From positions 84,162-148,161 of the forward strand of contig NW_005178551.1 in NCBI RefSeq assembly GCF_000350225.1: 64,000 nt of DNA, in the 5' to 3' direction. Under the pieces are notes generated by a model, which was not told the DNA's origin, made no database searches, and saw only the letters and a program-made list of their open reading frames with translations. Position numbers and translations under genes: made by a program. This DNA is from Chondrus crispus (taxonomy: Eukaryota; Rhodophyta; Florideophyceae; Gigartinales; Gigartinaceae). Within the stretch, counting starts at the first letter, position 1, and every line of letters starts with the position of its first letter. Below are positions 42,129-53,481 of the stretch, piece after piece.

Positions 42129-43544
42129 TCAATGCCTCGCTTCCCCTCCTGGCCCCGCCGCGTCGAACCCGAGGGACGACCGGGGGTAGTAGCTGGGGTG
42201 GCGCGGGACAGCGGCGCTCACGTCGGCGAAAGCAGGCATGGGGACCGTCAATTCGTGAGAACCCCTACCCACGGCCTCGCCGCTGGCCGCGAAGTCCCCG
42301 ACGGACTGGGGTACGGACTCCACATGAGCATATGGATCCCGCAGCACCGGAAGACGACTCAGAGGAGAGGGCCCCGGCGGCGTCGAGCGCGAGTTACCGG
42401 AAGACGTACGGAACGCTCGGAGTTCGTCCCGTTCAACGCGATATCGGTCACGATCGGCGCGGACGCGCGCCAAGGTCTGGGAATAACCGCCAAACTCGGC
42501 ACGAAGCGCCTTTACCTCCCGCTGAACCCGGTGGTATGGCGAGGCATACGAATCTCGCTCGTCTCCGAGACGTCGGGCCTCGTCACTCCGCGCGAGATAC
42601 CGACGCGCCAACGTTCCGAGTAGCGCACCGGCGGACCAAGCACGATCTCGAGGAGATCCTAGGGCGCGAAGTACATCGGGAACCGCCCCGAGCTCGCCCG
42701 GGGTCAGGATATGCTCGCCGAACGAGCCCGATGAGAGCCCGCCCTCTATCGGACGGAGCGGAGGGACGGGCATTGATTCGGCAGGGGCCCGAACACCCCT
42801 AGAAATGACATCGGCGCTGAGCGGAGAGACGACACGAAAGGGGTTCGAACCCACGGAGAACGGGACCGGGGACTCGGCGTCCAGGTCCCGATAACGCTTG
42901 CGATGTGCCGACCGGGCGGCCGAACCGACACCGCTTCGAAGCCCCGCCGACTCTTGCGAGGGGGGGATCACGACGGACCGCGCCAAGAACGCGTCCGCAC
43001 GGAGGTCGTACAGGAGGAAGACGCTCCGTTCTCCTGTAGACAAATCGGTCCACGGGCGGTGGGTATGCTCCCCTATCTCCCCGGCGCGGTGGAGGAGGTT
43101 CAGGACAGTGGCACACGGCCACACGACATGCGTCGAGTCTCAGTCGGACGGATTCAGTGACAATTTGGGGAGCCCCGGCGTCACTCTCCCCAGGAAGTCT
43201 AGCGTCGCCGCGGGTTGGACGAACACCCGGTCATTTACCCGAAGCTCGGTGCTGACGGCGTTACACACCGACCACGCCCATTCTTGTTCACATTTGGACA
43301 CGAGGCGCGAGTATGCAGGATGAGTCTCGTCGGCGAAAGCGTACCCAAAGTATTTAAGAACGTACGGTAACAGTGGATGGACTTCCAACGACGGAAAAGA
43401 GTCCCGCACCACCGCCGGCAGAGTGGGGAAATCGGCGGGAGATAGCCCATACTCGAAGCATGCGGAACGAAACACGCGCCCATCCTTCTCGTCAGCCCGG
43501 CGGTACGCCGACCAGTCAAGGTGGGCCACGGCAATTGAGTGTAT
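42129..43544 (-). pseudogene. Long antisense reading frame of unknown function behind gypsy 2
   Basis: On the minus strand one frame runs from the copia junction (about 43544) to 42129, broken only by TGA at 43140-43142. It encodes about 470 residues. The first part is globular-looking (PTLPAVVRDSFPSLEVHPLL, YFGYAFADETHPAYSRLVSK, PWTDLSTGERSVFLLYDL). The middle is disordered. A heptad-like charged coiled coil follows (RVQREVKALRAEF, RVRADRDRYRVERDELRAF), and the tail is Pro/Ser-rich. No known domain was recognised. The 5' end is cut by the copia LTR. It may be an antisense ORF of the retrotransposon or a captured host gene. Confidence 0.45.
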
Positions 43545-45852
43545 ATGCGACAGGAGGGTTATGCAAATTTGCATAAATGCCGAAAATTTGCATTTCTCCC
43601 GAACCGTTATAGGGCTACACAGGCAATACTGCAAATCTTTTGGGTGTCGGTTCGAATGCTGCAATTCTATCGGTCTGTTAATGTCCACTTATATGCAGTC
43701 ATGCTGGTGATATATCTTGAATGATCGGTATACGTTTTAATTACATCATTTCGGGGGTTTCAAGTTGTTCACCACGGTTGTAATGGGTAATTACGGGTGG
43801 CCTTGGCGCTGGACACTTGTGTGCGGTGTACACATGTACACATCGCCAGGTTGCTGCGTGTACGTACACTTGTACACGTCGCCTACATGTAGTGCAATAA
43901 GCGGCCGCACAGGGGGGTGAAAAGAAATGGAAATGATGGGGTATGACAAGCAAAAGTGGAAATTATTTCACTTTATTATTTTAACTATTAATTTTAACTA
44001 GTTGCATATTAGTTATTTAACATTAGATTAGATCTAGGATCTAGCGCCGAGAGCTACTGTAGCGGCTCCGGCGGGGCGATATATACCTTAGCCCTCTGAC
44101 CACAAAGTCAGTAAAGGTAACCCGAGTTGCCGCAGTTGAATGTCGCCTTGGTCGAAGTCCGTCTCTACCAAGACGCTCCCTTTTACCTAAGCCTACGGCA
44201 TCCTTCAGCGCTCGGGGGTCCCATTCCTTTTCCCTTTATTTACCAACGAACCCGAGTTGCCGGAGTTGAATGTCGCCTTGGTCGAAGTCCGTCTCTACCA
44301 AGACGCTCCCTTTCACCTAAGCCTACGGCATCCTTCAGCGCTCGGGGGTCCCATTCCTTTTTCCTTTATTTCCCAACGAACCCGAGTTGCCAGAGTCTCA
44401 TATCGCCTTGGTTGAAGTCCGTCTTTCACAAGACATTCCCTTTAACTACAGATTACTTTATCCTTTGCGCTCGGGGGTCCCCTTTTTCCTTATCAATTTT
44501 CCTTTATTTCCCTATCCTAATTTCCCTTAATCTTGAGTTGGTCCCACCTTGTAGGATTGCGATCCGCAACGTGACGTCATTGGCCATCGGGCTTTTGTGT
44601 TGGTGCACCAGTGGTGCTTTTCTCAGTGTTGGTTCCATCGGAATCCGGTTGCGACCGATCCGTTGTTGGTACTTTGCCGTCGGGCAGTACGACGGTGTAG
44701 CGCTGCTACGTTTTCTTCTTTCCCGACGGGCTACGTTGCCACGTCCCCGTCGAAGACGTTATCAAGGGTATAAGGTGTACAAGGCGCTCTTCGAGCATTG
44801 GATTTACGACCCATCGGACCAGGTTTACCTAAACACCCCTCCGAACTCGTCGAGCAGTCGCCTTTACAAGTCTGTACCACCATTTACCGATCCCGGGCTG
44901 GGCCCTTCTCTTTGCCCCCCCCCTATCAGGGATCCGAGCTACTGCGGGCCGCAAACCCGCTTAAAGAGGACAGGGAGCTTCGAATACTCCGTAGCGCTGT
45001 GCCGTTGGCAGTTGTTGTTTTTGTTGCTGTTGTTTGTGTTGGACCGTCGGACCTTGGTCTCTGCCTAACAGGCGCATTGCACCACAGTACATACGGTCTG
45101 GCCCGTGTCCGAGTACAGTACATGTGAATTAAAAGTACAACAAGTATTTCTCGCAAGAGACACGTACTTACGTAAGTACTCAGTGTACGCGTCAAGCTGT
45201 ATGCGACCCTTGCATCAGCATGCACCGTTGTACTACACTCTCGTCAGCATGCGACGTTGTAAGTGCTCTCGTTATGGTGCGCCGTTGGATGCAAGTTGAT
45301 GACAGTACTCGTGTGATTCACATCGGATATCACGTGAGATGTGTAGAAAGTCTGGATGCACATTGTTGCTATCCGTGATAGTTGTCTGGCAGTGTGTACC
45401 GAAATTAGTAAGGTACGAAACAAGGGCATGTATGGGGACTGAGATATGACAGGACTTTGCGTTGTTGGAAATAGAGAGATGCCAAGTTGTTCATTGCGCA
45501 AGAATATATTCTGTCATGTCTGGATGCAGATAAGTAAGGTGTGAAACGATTGCATGCATAGGGCCATGGTTTACAGTCACTCGAAATGTGTAGAAACTGT
45601 TGTGCACTGATAGTCAACAGTCAATTCGTAAGGTGGAAATAGAACAGTGTGGACGGGCCAGAAGAGGACCGCGCTTGGTCGCGCATATGGTGAGTACGGT
45701 TTACCAGGTGCCAAAGTAATGGGATAGTGTAACACTCAAAGTGTATAAGTATCGCCGAAAGACGGCTCCAAGTAAACCTCGGCACAAACTCCTTCACTCA
45801 CACACATCAACCTGCCCTCTTTCTTTCCCTTGCCCCTCCGAACCTACCATTA
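43545..45852 (+). repeat. Ty1/copia LTR, plus orientation, 5' truncated, with a nested solo LTR
   Basis: It matches, inverted, the LTR at 49315-50566 and, less closely, the LTR at 58455-59718. The first 150 bp or so are missing at the gypsy junction. It contains the palindrome ATGCAAATTTGCAT (43561-43574), several TGTACACATGTAC-type palindromes, GTACTTACGTAAGTAC (45164-45179) and a TATA-like GTGTATAAGTATCG about 100 bp before its end, CCATTA. The insert 43888-45086 splits it. Confidence 0.85.
43888..45086 (+). mobile_element. Solo LTR, second copy of the TGTAGTGCAAT family
   Basis: 1199 bp from TGTAGTGCAAT to ATTGCACCACA. The flanks are CTACA (43883-43887) and GTACA (45087-45091), a 5-bp target duplication with one change; the uninterrupted LTR at 49315-50566 shows the empty site CTACA. 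It has the same TATA box and start region as 613-1651. A unit of about 130 bp beginning AACCCGAGTTGCC is present three times (44119, 44249, 44379) against once in the other copy. Confidence 0.88.
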
Positions 45853-45866
45853 GGTTATGGGCCCAG
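45853..45866 (+). other. Copia primer binding site, initiator tRNA-Met anticodon arm
   Basis: GGTTATGGGCCCAG follows the LTR end CCATTA directly. Its complement CTGGGCCCATAACC is the anticodon stem and loop of initiator tRNA-Met, with CAT as anticodon. Drosophila copia and yeast Ty5 prime with a half-molecule of this tRNA in the same way. Confidence 0.8.
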
Positions 45867-46629
45867 TCCCTCGCTGTCGTTTCACTGCATGAGTATGTCG
45901 TTCTCGTTCCGTTGTTTCTGCCGTCGTTGTCGCTGTCGTTTTCGCTGCCGTTTCTCGTCGTTGTTTCGGCTGGTCTTCTCGCTGTCGTTGTCGCTCTCGT
46001 TCTTGCCGTCGTTCTTGGTTTTGGTTTTTGTTGCTGCTGTCGTTCTTGCTCTCTTGTGTGAATTGGTTTCGGTCATTGCCCCCGCTGTCTTCGTTGTCTT
46101 CGTTCTTGGTTTGGCTTTTGTTCTTGCTGTGGTTCTTGCTGCTGTCTCTGTCTTTGGTCTTCGTCTTCGTTTCCGCTCCCGCTACCGCCGTCGTTGTCAA
46201 TCTCGCATTTGGTTTTTCTTCGTTCTCTCATGCAAAGTAAGTTTTGAGTTTCTTTCCATTTCCTACACATCTAAGTGATTGTCTTTGCACGTTTTGGTGG
46301 TTCTTAAGAGCAATAATTCCAAAATCTGTTACTGACGATTATCTTCATATTCCTTATTGTGAATACCTGTTTTTACGGGGTTGTGTTAGATCTGGAATTA
46401 GTACCGGTGCGCTCTGCGCCTGGGAAGCTGGTCACCGGTCGAACGGTTCGGACATCGGAGGTCGTATGCGTTGAGGTGCTTGAGCCTGAGGATCAACCTT
46501 CACGTCGGCTCGCGCTTCCGGGTCCGTCCTGGAGTTGCGCACCATATAGGATTCCTCGTATTCTGCGCTCTGTTCCCGCACCAATAAAGAGAACTACGCA
46601 TCGACTTTCTGCTCGGAAAGCAGCTGTTC
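45867..46629 (+). pseudogene. Copia leader with truncated zinc-finger ORF, first copy
   Basis: After the primer site comes a 300-bp tract of imperfect CGTTGTCGCT-type repeats. From 46005 the sequence is nearly identical to 53257-53875. It contains ATG (46230-46232), a donor GTAAGT (46237) and an acceptor TTAG (46386-46389) at the same spacing as the second copy. The frame then breaks at 46629, where another LTR fragment begins, so the zinc fingers are missing. Confidence 0.6.
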
Positions 46630-47134
46630 TGTTGTAATTCTACGACCACATACTGATATGCATGACACACGACGACAGGTATGACACGTGTAAAATGAAA
46701 ACACTCCGCGTGACGAGCTGAGCAAGTTTGATTTTCAAGGTGTACACGTGTGATTTCTGTACACGGCTGCACTCTACAGTACTTCAGGAGCACGTTTGGT
46801 TTTCAACGTGTACACGTGTGAATTATGTACACGGTTGCGGTGTACTGTACAATCTGAGCATGTTTCATTTTCTCCGCCCGACACGTGTATGACCTGGACA
46901 CATGTCTTCATTACACTGTCGGACGCGTACAGTTCGCCTGCAGTCTTACAGACAAAGTGTGGAACCTTGGTGGCGGGTGCCTGGCACGTGCCAAAGGTTT
47001 ACAGCGTCCATGGAGTGCAGCACGGGTACAGCAGGACACAAAGATACCGTTGGGCGAGTTTTGAATTCGTAAGGCAAAATGTGCACTGTTGTAATTGACA
47101 GTGGACAGGACCTCACGAGAGATTCAGATTCATA
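46630..47134 (+). repeat. Fragment of a copia-type LTR, second subfamily
   Basis: Begins TGTTGTAATTCTACGACC and is nearly identical, in inverse orientation, to the first 500 bp of the solo LTR at 62736-63673. It stops at TTCATA. It holds repeated ACACGTGT palindromes. It lies directly in the zinc-finger leader frame. Confidence 0.8.
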
Positions 47135-48124
47135 CCCTAGAAGAAAAAAATTAAATTTTTTGTGTGCACCTACAGTGCAATTTGAGATTTTTAGCATATT
47201 TGAGTGCACTGTGAACGCGAATTGTTGCCGCTGTTGGCCACACAACTTCCTATTGGTGGCACTTGGAGTGCACCCAGAGGGCGGCATGAGTGTATGATAG
47301 TCCTGCACTCATACGGCCCTCCGAAAATGCTATGTAACCTGGAGTGCGAGGTGAGTGCAATTTGCATTGCATGCTGCTCCGCATTTCGTAGTGCACTCAC
47401 TCTGCACGCAACTTGCGTCCAAGTCCATAGTATAGGTGGAGTTTGGAGGCGAGGGGTGGAATTTAGAGCTCGGCGGTCAACTTGGTATTCGTGGAGACGA
47501 GAAGATGGTGGGCAAGTCACGTGCAGCAAAGCAGTACCACTTTGCTGCTTGCACTTCTTGCTCTGGTTGATGGGCTGTGTAGAGGGCCAGAGGTCAGAGG
47601 AACCGATGCGCTTCAAGTGCGTAAACTGTCACAGTAGCCTTTGAAGAAGAAGGTGTACCATCGCTCGGGCTTGATGTGAAGGTACGAGAAATGTTGTATC
47701 GAAGCTGTATTAGTGCGACCGGGAGTATGCGAGATTTCCGTCAAGCTTTACGAGAATTTGGGCGCGTCTATTCTCTGGCTTACTACATTCTTCCTATATA
47801 CCCTTCTCCGTATTTCTATCATTCGCACAAATATCTTTTCAACATTGTACTGCTTTACTGCTTAAGAGGCGACCTTTCTAGGTGCATACGCGGATAACAT
47901 TGAAGTACGACTAGCAAAGTACCTAGTAGAAGAAGCCAGTTAATATTACTTTCAAAATACAGTCTTCACTTCATGGTGCAGGCACTTCGCAATATGCTCT
48001 AGCCCTGTGTGTTGTCGGCAGGACTGCTGCTCGACAGGCGATGGCATGCATGTGCACAAATATGGGGTTCTGGCATTCCACAACTGTATTTATGGAGCAA
48101 AGTCGCGCCGCTTTCGAGGGCAAC
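47135..48124. other. Unassigned stretch next to the transporter remnant
   Basis: No recognisable protein, RNA or repeat, apart from scattered GAGTGCA and AGTGCACTC words. As it follows the stop of the transporter remnant it may be that gene's 3' flank. The open frames at 47204-47644 and 47676-47897 lack any motif. Confidence 0.35.
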
Positions 48125-49314
48125 TTACTTCTTCGAATCCTTGACTTCGGATGCTTCTGACAACTCGCCGTTATCGAACGACGTCTGCAAGTCCCACATT
48201 TGGGCGTATGACCCCTTCTGCGGTATCAACTCAGCATGGGACCTTCTCTCCACAACGGTACCAAAGCCCTCTTCTGCGCCATCTGTGCCAAGGACAATGA
48301 TCTCGTCCGCTATCATGATTGTGGACAGTCGATGTGCAATCACGATCGTGGTTCGTTTCTTGCATACTTCCCGCAGGTTTGCTTGCATTTCTCTTTCCGT
48401 TTGCGTGTCCTGTGCATCGGGGCGGTGATGAGGGGTGTGGATTCAGAATGAGGTCAGAGATCTTGCACAGCGTGTCGCGTATAGCCAAAGTGCCACAAAA
48501 ATTTCTTTCAGAACAGTGCTCAGCACTTACCAATGATGACGACGCCTCGTCAAGCAGAACAATAGCTGGTCCCTTGACCAGACACCTGGCGCACCCTACG
48601 CGCTGTCGTTCCCCTCCTGATAGGCGCACTCCCCGCTCTCGGACAAGGGTGTCTAGCTTCAGCGGGAGAGAATCAACGAAGTCTCACAAAGCAGTCGAAC
48701 GTGCAGCGTCATAAATTTCAGCATCACATGCATCTGGTTTGCCGTATGAAATATTGAATCGCAGAGATCGGTTGAACAAGATCTGAATGTAATTGTCAGA
48801 GGCGCCGAGAAGAAAAAAAGAAAAGCCCACATTGTTAGTATTACAGGACATGGAAGGGCACCTCGTTCGCTCGCATTTGTCTCCACTCATGAGCGATAGA
48901 ATTTCGTACCGTATCTTGGGCGACAACTCCAATTTGCTTGCGTAGACTCCTGAGAACAGTTCTTCACATTCTCGCCATCGATCAGCACTGACCCGCTATC
49001 GACACCATAGAATCTCAGCAACAGCCGAATGATTGTGCTGCAGCACGCAAATGGCGACAAAAATATAATCGTGTACAAGAAGAATGTTAGCTTCTCCGCA
49101 ATTGCAAAGACAACTTTTGCGTCTCCCACACCATCCACAGCCTTCACAAAACCGCCCCGTAGACAGTAATTCAAAACTTACCTCTTGCCCGCTCCAGAAG
49201 CTCCAACGAACGCAACCATTCTCCCTGGAGCAACATGGAAGGAGATGTTACGCAGGCCGACTCAGGTCTTTCGTCGAAGGGTCCCTCGGCTGCCGACAAG
49301 TACGGGCGACTGGC
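48125..49314 (-). pseudogene. ABCB-type transporter, nucleotide-binding domain remnant with three introns
   Basis: C-terminal ATPase domain of an ABCB half-transporter, most like the ATM1/HMT1 (ABCB6/7) group, which export glutathione-linked compounds from mitochondria or into vacuoles. Exons on the minus strand: 49314-49182 (GRMVAFVGASGAGK, Walker A), 49037-48910 (STIIRLLLRFYGVDSGSVLI, Q-loop VVAQDT), 48782-48531 (ILFNRSLRFNISYGKPDA, signature LSGGERQRV, Walker B IVLLDEASSSL) and 48409-48125 (TIVIAHRLSTI, GSYAQMWDLQTS, stop). Introns of 144, 127 and 121 bp have GT...AG borders, and the second contains a TACTAAC branch site. One-base frame changes are present near 49242 and 48934. The membrane part is absent; the remnant ends exactly at a copia LTR border. 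Confidence 0.85.
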
Positions 49315-50566
49315 TAATGGTAGGTTCGGAGGGGCAAGGGAAAGAAGGAGGGCAGGTTGATGTGTGTGAGTGAAGGAGTTGGTGCCGAGGTTTACTTGGA
49401 GCTGTCTTTCGGCGATACTTATACACTTTGAGTGTTACACTATCCTATTACTTTGGCACCTGGTAAACCGTACCCACCATATGCGCGACCAAGCGCGGTG
49501 CTCTTCTGGCCCGTCCACACTGTTCTATTTCCACCTTACGAATTGACTATTGACTATCAGTGTACAACAGTTTCTACACATTTCGAGTGACTGTAAACCA
49601 TGGCCCTATGCATGCAATCGTTTCACACCTTACTAATCTGCATCCAGACATGACAGAATATATTCTTGCACAATGAACAACTTGGCATCTCTCTATTTCC
49701 AACAACGCAAAGTCCTGTCATATCTCAGTCCCCATACATGCCCTTGTTTCGTACCTTACTAATTTCGGTACACACTGCCAGACAACTATCACGGATAGCA
49801 ACAATGTGCATCCAGACTTTCTACACATCTCACGTGATATCCGATGTGAATCACACGAGTACTGTCATCAACTTGCATCCAACGGCGCACCATAACGAGA
49901 GCACAGTACAACGTCGCATGCTGACGAGAGTGTAGTACAACGGCGCATGCTGATGCAAGGGTCGCATACAGCGTGACGCGTACACTGAATACTCACGTAA
50001 GTACATGTCTCTTGCGAGAAATACTTGTTGTACTTTTAATTCACATGTACTGTGCTCGGACACGCGCCGGACCGTATGTAGGCGACGTATACAAGTGTAC
50101 GTACACGCAGCAACCTGGCGATGTGTACATGTGTACACCGCACACAAGTGTCCAGCGCCAAAGCCACAAGTAATTACCCATTGCAACCATGATGAACAAC
50201 TTGAATCCCCCGAAATGATGTAATTAAAACGTATACCGATGATTCAAGATATATCACCAGCATGAGTGCATATAAGTGGACAATAACAGACCAATAGAAT
50301 TGCAGCATTCGAACCGACACCCGATAGATTTGCAGTATTGCCTGTGTAGCCCTATAACGGTTCGGGCCAAATGCAAATTTTCGGCATTTATGCAAATTTG
50401 CATAACCGTCCAAAAGTCCACTTTCGTCCCCAGAACCCCCAAAATCTGAGACTTAACACGTGTCATGTGGTGATATGGGGTGAGGGTCCGGACCGTCGAG
50501 TCATGTACACGTGTCGCTCGATTTTGACCTTTTCAGATAACAGCATGTGGTCGCACATTTTCAATA
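49315..50566 (-). repeat. 3' LTR of copia element A
   Basis: On the minus strand it runs from TATTGAAAATG, directly after the polypurine tract GAGGGGAGG, to CCATTA. It contains ATGCAAATTTGCAT (50390-50403). Its right part is almost identical to 45087-45852 in inverse orientation. Its outer end abuts the ABC transporter remnant. Confidence 0.85.
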
Positions 50567-50577
50567 CCTCCCCTCGA

Positions 50578-53152
50578 TCACATGCTTTGGGCAGCTTTGC
50601 ACTCGGAAAGCCCAACCGTGCCCACGAACCTTTCAAACAGCATGCGACCAAGTGGTTTGGTCAGCATATCGGCTGGCATTTCTGTTGTCGGACAATGGTA
50701 CAATGTGACCAGTTTTCGCTGCACCGCATCTCGAACAAAATGATACGTAATACCAATGTGCTTGTTCCGACGATTTGTAGATTTGTTCTGAGCAAACGCA
50801 ATCGTACCAGCGTTGTCACATCCAACGCGAATTGTTGGATCCGAATTTGCACCAAGTACATCGGCATGGAAGCGTCGAAGCCACGCGGCCTCTTTGTATG
50901 CTTCACTGAGTGCGATGCGATGTATTCTGCCTCACAAGTAGACTTTGCAACTACTGTTTGTTTCCGGGAAGCCCAACTGATAGGCCCATCACAAAGCTTG
51001 AACACGTACCCACTCGTTGATTTCCGTGATTCAAGGCATCCACCCCAATCTGCGTCGCTATACCCATGAAGTTCCGTACCAAGATCATCTTTACCAAACA
51101 CTATTCCAAGATGCTGGGACCCACGCAAGTATCTCAACACACGTTTCACACCTGACCAGTGCGACTCGTGAGGGTTGGCACAGTGTTGAGATAACTTTCC
51201 AATGGCAAACGCAATATCGGGGCGGGTCCCGACCATTAGGAACATTAGACATCCAATAGCCTGACGATATGGTTCAAAGCATGGGTTGTCATCAGTTCCA
51301 GTTTCGGCCACTTGCATTGTGACATGTCGAGACTGTTCCATCGGAGTAACGCAAGGATTGCATGCCGACATTTTGAACCGTTTCAGTACTGCTTGGGCAT
51401 ACTTCGACTGCGTGACGGTCAGGACGTGTTTAGAACGTATACGGTCGATCTCTAGACCAATACAAGTCTTTGCCTCGCCAAGGTCTTTTATATCGAATCG
51501 TTTGTTGAGTTCATTTTTCATCCATAATATGGCCTCCAAGTCACTTCCAGCTAGCAGCAGATCGTCCACGTACAACGCGATAATCATGATGACATTGCCT
51601 TGACGTCGAATGTAAAGACATGGGTCGCTGCGTGTAGTGTTGAAACCAAGTTCAGTGATCAGAAACTCATCGATCTTACTATGCCATTGGCGATGGGCTT
51701 GCTTAAGACCATAGATTGCTTTCAAAAGTTTACACACCGAATCCGGTTTGACTTTGTCGATGCATCCTTCAGGTTGCTCCATGTAGATTTCTTCGTGAAG
51801 GTCACCGTTGAGGAAGGCAGTCACCACGTCCATCTGATGCAGCTCAAGGTCAAAGTGCGCAACCAGTGCCAGCAGCAGACGGATAGTTGTGAACTTGATG
51901 ACAGGGGCGAAAGTTTCATTGCAATCGATGCCTTCTACTTGTCGAAAGCCTCGTGCCACAAGACGTCCCTTTGCAGTTTCGACCAATTTTCCGGACTCGT
52001 CAGGAAGTTGCTTCACTCCGAAAACCCACCTGGACGTTAGGACGTTTGATGCTTGAGATCTTGGAACAAGTGTCCATGTTTTGTTTTTCTGTTGTGACGC
52101 AAGTTCTTTGTCGATGCCCTTCTGCCAGAAGCGAGCTTTTGGAGAATCCATAGCTTGCTTGTACGAGTTTGGGATTTCCGTTATCACATGGGCGTGGCTA
52201 AGGAGTCCAGCAGTCACCAAAGCTGCTGCCCACCACGCCCCAGGCGTTTTGCGAACGCCAGTGGACCGACGGAGATTAGTTGGCGGATCAATCGTTTCTT
52301 CCTCAACTACGTGTTGCTCAACTGTTTTGGTGGTTTTGTCCTCCCCTGAAGTTGGGGAGGAGTTGGAGGATTCATCAGAGTCTTGTTGTTCATCCGGCGA
52401 TGATGCTTCTGATGCCACTGCATCATTTTCTGCAACCTCCTCATCGATGTTCAAGTTGATTGTGTCATCATGAGTTGTAGTCTCCTCGTTTGTTTCCATC
52501 GGTTCACCAGATTTGCCTCCCGTGGACTCGTCAAAAGTAACATCTCTGGATACGATCACTTTGTGCAAATCACCATCCCACAACTTGTAAGCTTTCGTAT
52601 TTTCAGCATACCCTAGAAACATTGCCTCCTTTGCACGGGCGTCAAGTTTCTGGATGTTGTGTTTTGGTAATGTATACCAACACTTTGAACCGAAAACACG
52701 CAAATGACCAACATTTGGCACAGATTTCATCCATAAGTGGTAGGGGGTCATCTTGGGGGGAATGGCACGTGACGTGACTCGATTTCGAACGTACACTGCA
52801 TTGGCAAGTGCTTCTGCCCAGAACCCCTTTGTAACTTTCTTTTGCGCTAGCATGGAGCGCACCAAGTTTACCAAAGTTCTGTTCAGTCGTTCGGCGACGC
52901 CATTTTGCTCCGGTGTGTACGCGGTCGTCATTTGATGCTGAGTACCATTTGCAATCAGAAAAGACTTAAACTCCGTGGACAGATACCCACCACCTCGATC
53001 GGTGCGAAGCACTATGATCTTGCGACCAGTGTGAGTCTGAGCAAGTTGTGCAAACATTTTGTATCGTTCAAATGCTTCTGATTTATGGTGCATAGGGTAC
53101 ACTACTGACCAGTTTGAGTGATCATCTATGAAGGTAATGAAGTACTTGGTGA
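50578..53152 (-). pseudogene. Copia A integrase/reverse transcriptase/RNase H, 5' truncated
   Basis: It starts inside the integrase core (FIDDHSNWSVVYPM, RTDRGGGYLS, NGVAERLNRT). Then come an acidic linker, reverse transcriptase (KGRLVARGFRQVEGIDCNETF, MDVVTAFLNGDL, ALYVDDLLLAGSD at about 51570) and RNase H (SDADWGGCLESRKSTSGY, CEAEYIA). A frame change near 50935 precedes the final part (stop TGA at 50578-50580). It is nearly identical to copia B at 55870-58443 but inverted. Gag, protease and the 5' LTR are missing: homology ends at about 53146, just before a small palindromic element. Confidence 0.88.
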
Positions 53153-53256
53153 TGTTAAAATCGAGGTCTGAAAAATTTGCCGCAAAAATTCGTTAACCAC
53201 TAAGCCACAGGCGCTGGCTTCTTCGTGTCCCCTTGGGCGCGCTCACTATTTTAACA
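53153..53256. mobile_element. 104-bp mini-element with inverted ends and a tRNA-like head
   Basis: Ends TGTTAAAAT and ATTTTAACA are a perfect 9-bp inverted repeat. The minus strand inside reads GCGCCTGTGGCTTAGTGGTTAACG, which resembles the 5' half of a tRNA. TGGCTTAGTGG (53197-53207) fits the Pol III A box. No B box and no target duplication are seen. It sits precisely at the junction between copia A and the duplicated leader. Confidence 0.4.
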
Positions 53257-53481
53257 GCCGTCGTTCTTGGTTTTGGTTTTTGCTGCTGCTGTCGTTCTTG
53301 CTCTCTTGTGTGAATTGGTTTTGGTCATCGCCCCCGCTGTCTTCGTTGTCTTCGTTCTTGGTTTGGCTTTTGTTCTTGCTGTGGTTCTTGCTGCTGTCTC
53401 TGTCTTTGGTCTTCGTCTTCGTTTCCGCTCCCGCTACCGCCGTCGTTGTCAATCTCGCATTTGGTTTTTCTTCGTTTTCTC

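Larger units (their letters stand above)
39948..43544. repeat. Region behind gypsy 2, presumed long 3' LTR or extra 3' segment
   Basis: 3.6 kb between the polypurine tract and the first copia LTR. It holds three copies of a hairpin, two E2F-like sites in a direct repeat and a long antisense reading frame, all listed separately. Open plus-strand frames (for instance 41714-42802) are Arg-rich and look like shadows of the antisense frame. No match to the gypsy 1 LTR was seen. Confidence 0.45.

Noticed and set aside
41714-42802. Plus-strand 362-codon protein
   Set aside because: Arg/Pro/Gly-rich and opposite a more protein-like minus-strand frame; more likely a shadow.
45740-46280. Membrane protein encoded by the Val/Leu/Phe-rich frames of the copia leader
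   Set aside because: Open in all frames because of CGTTGTCGCT-type repeats; better explained as low-complexity leader.
47204-47897. Two plus-strand genes beside the transporter remnant
   Set aside because: No motif, no homology I recognise, overlapping frames on the other strand.
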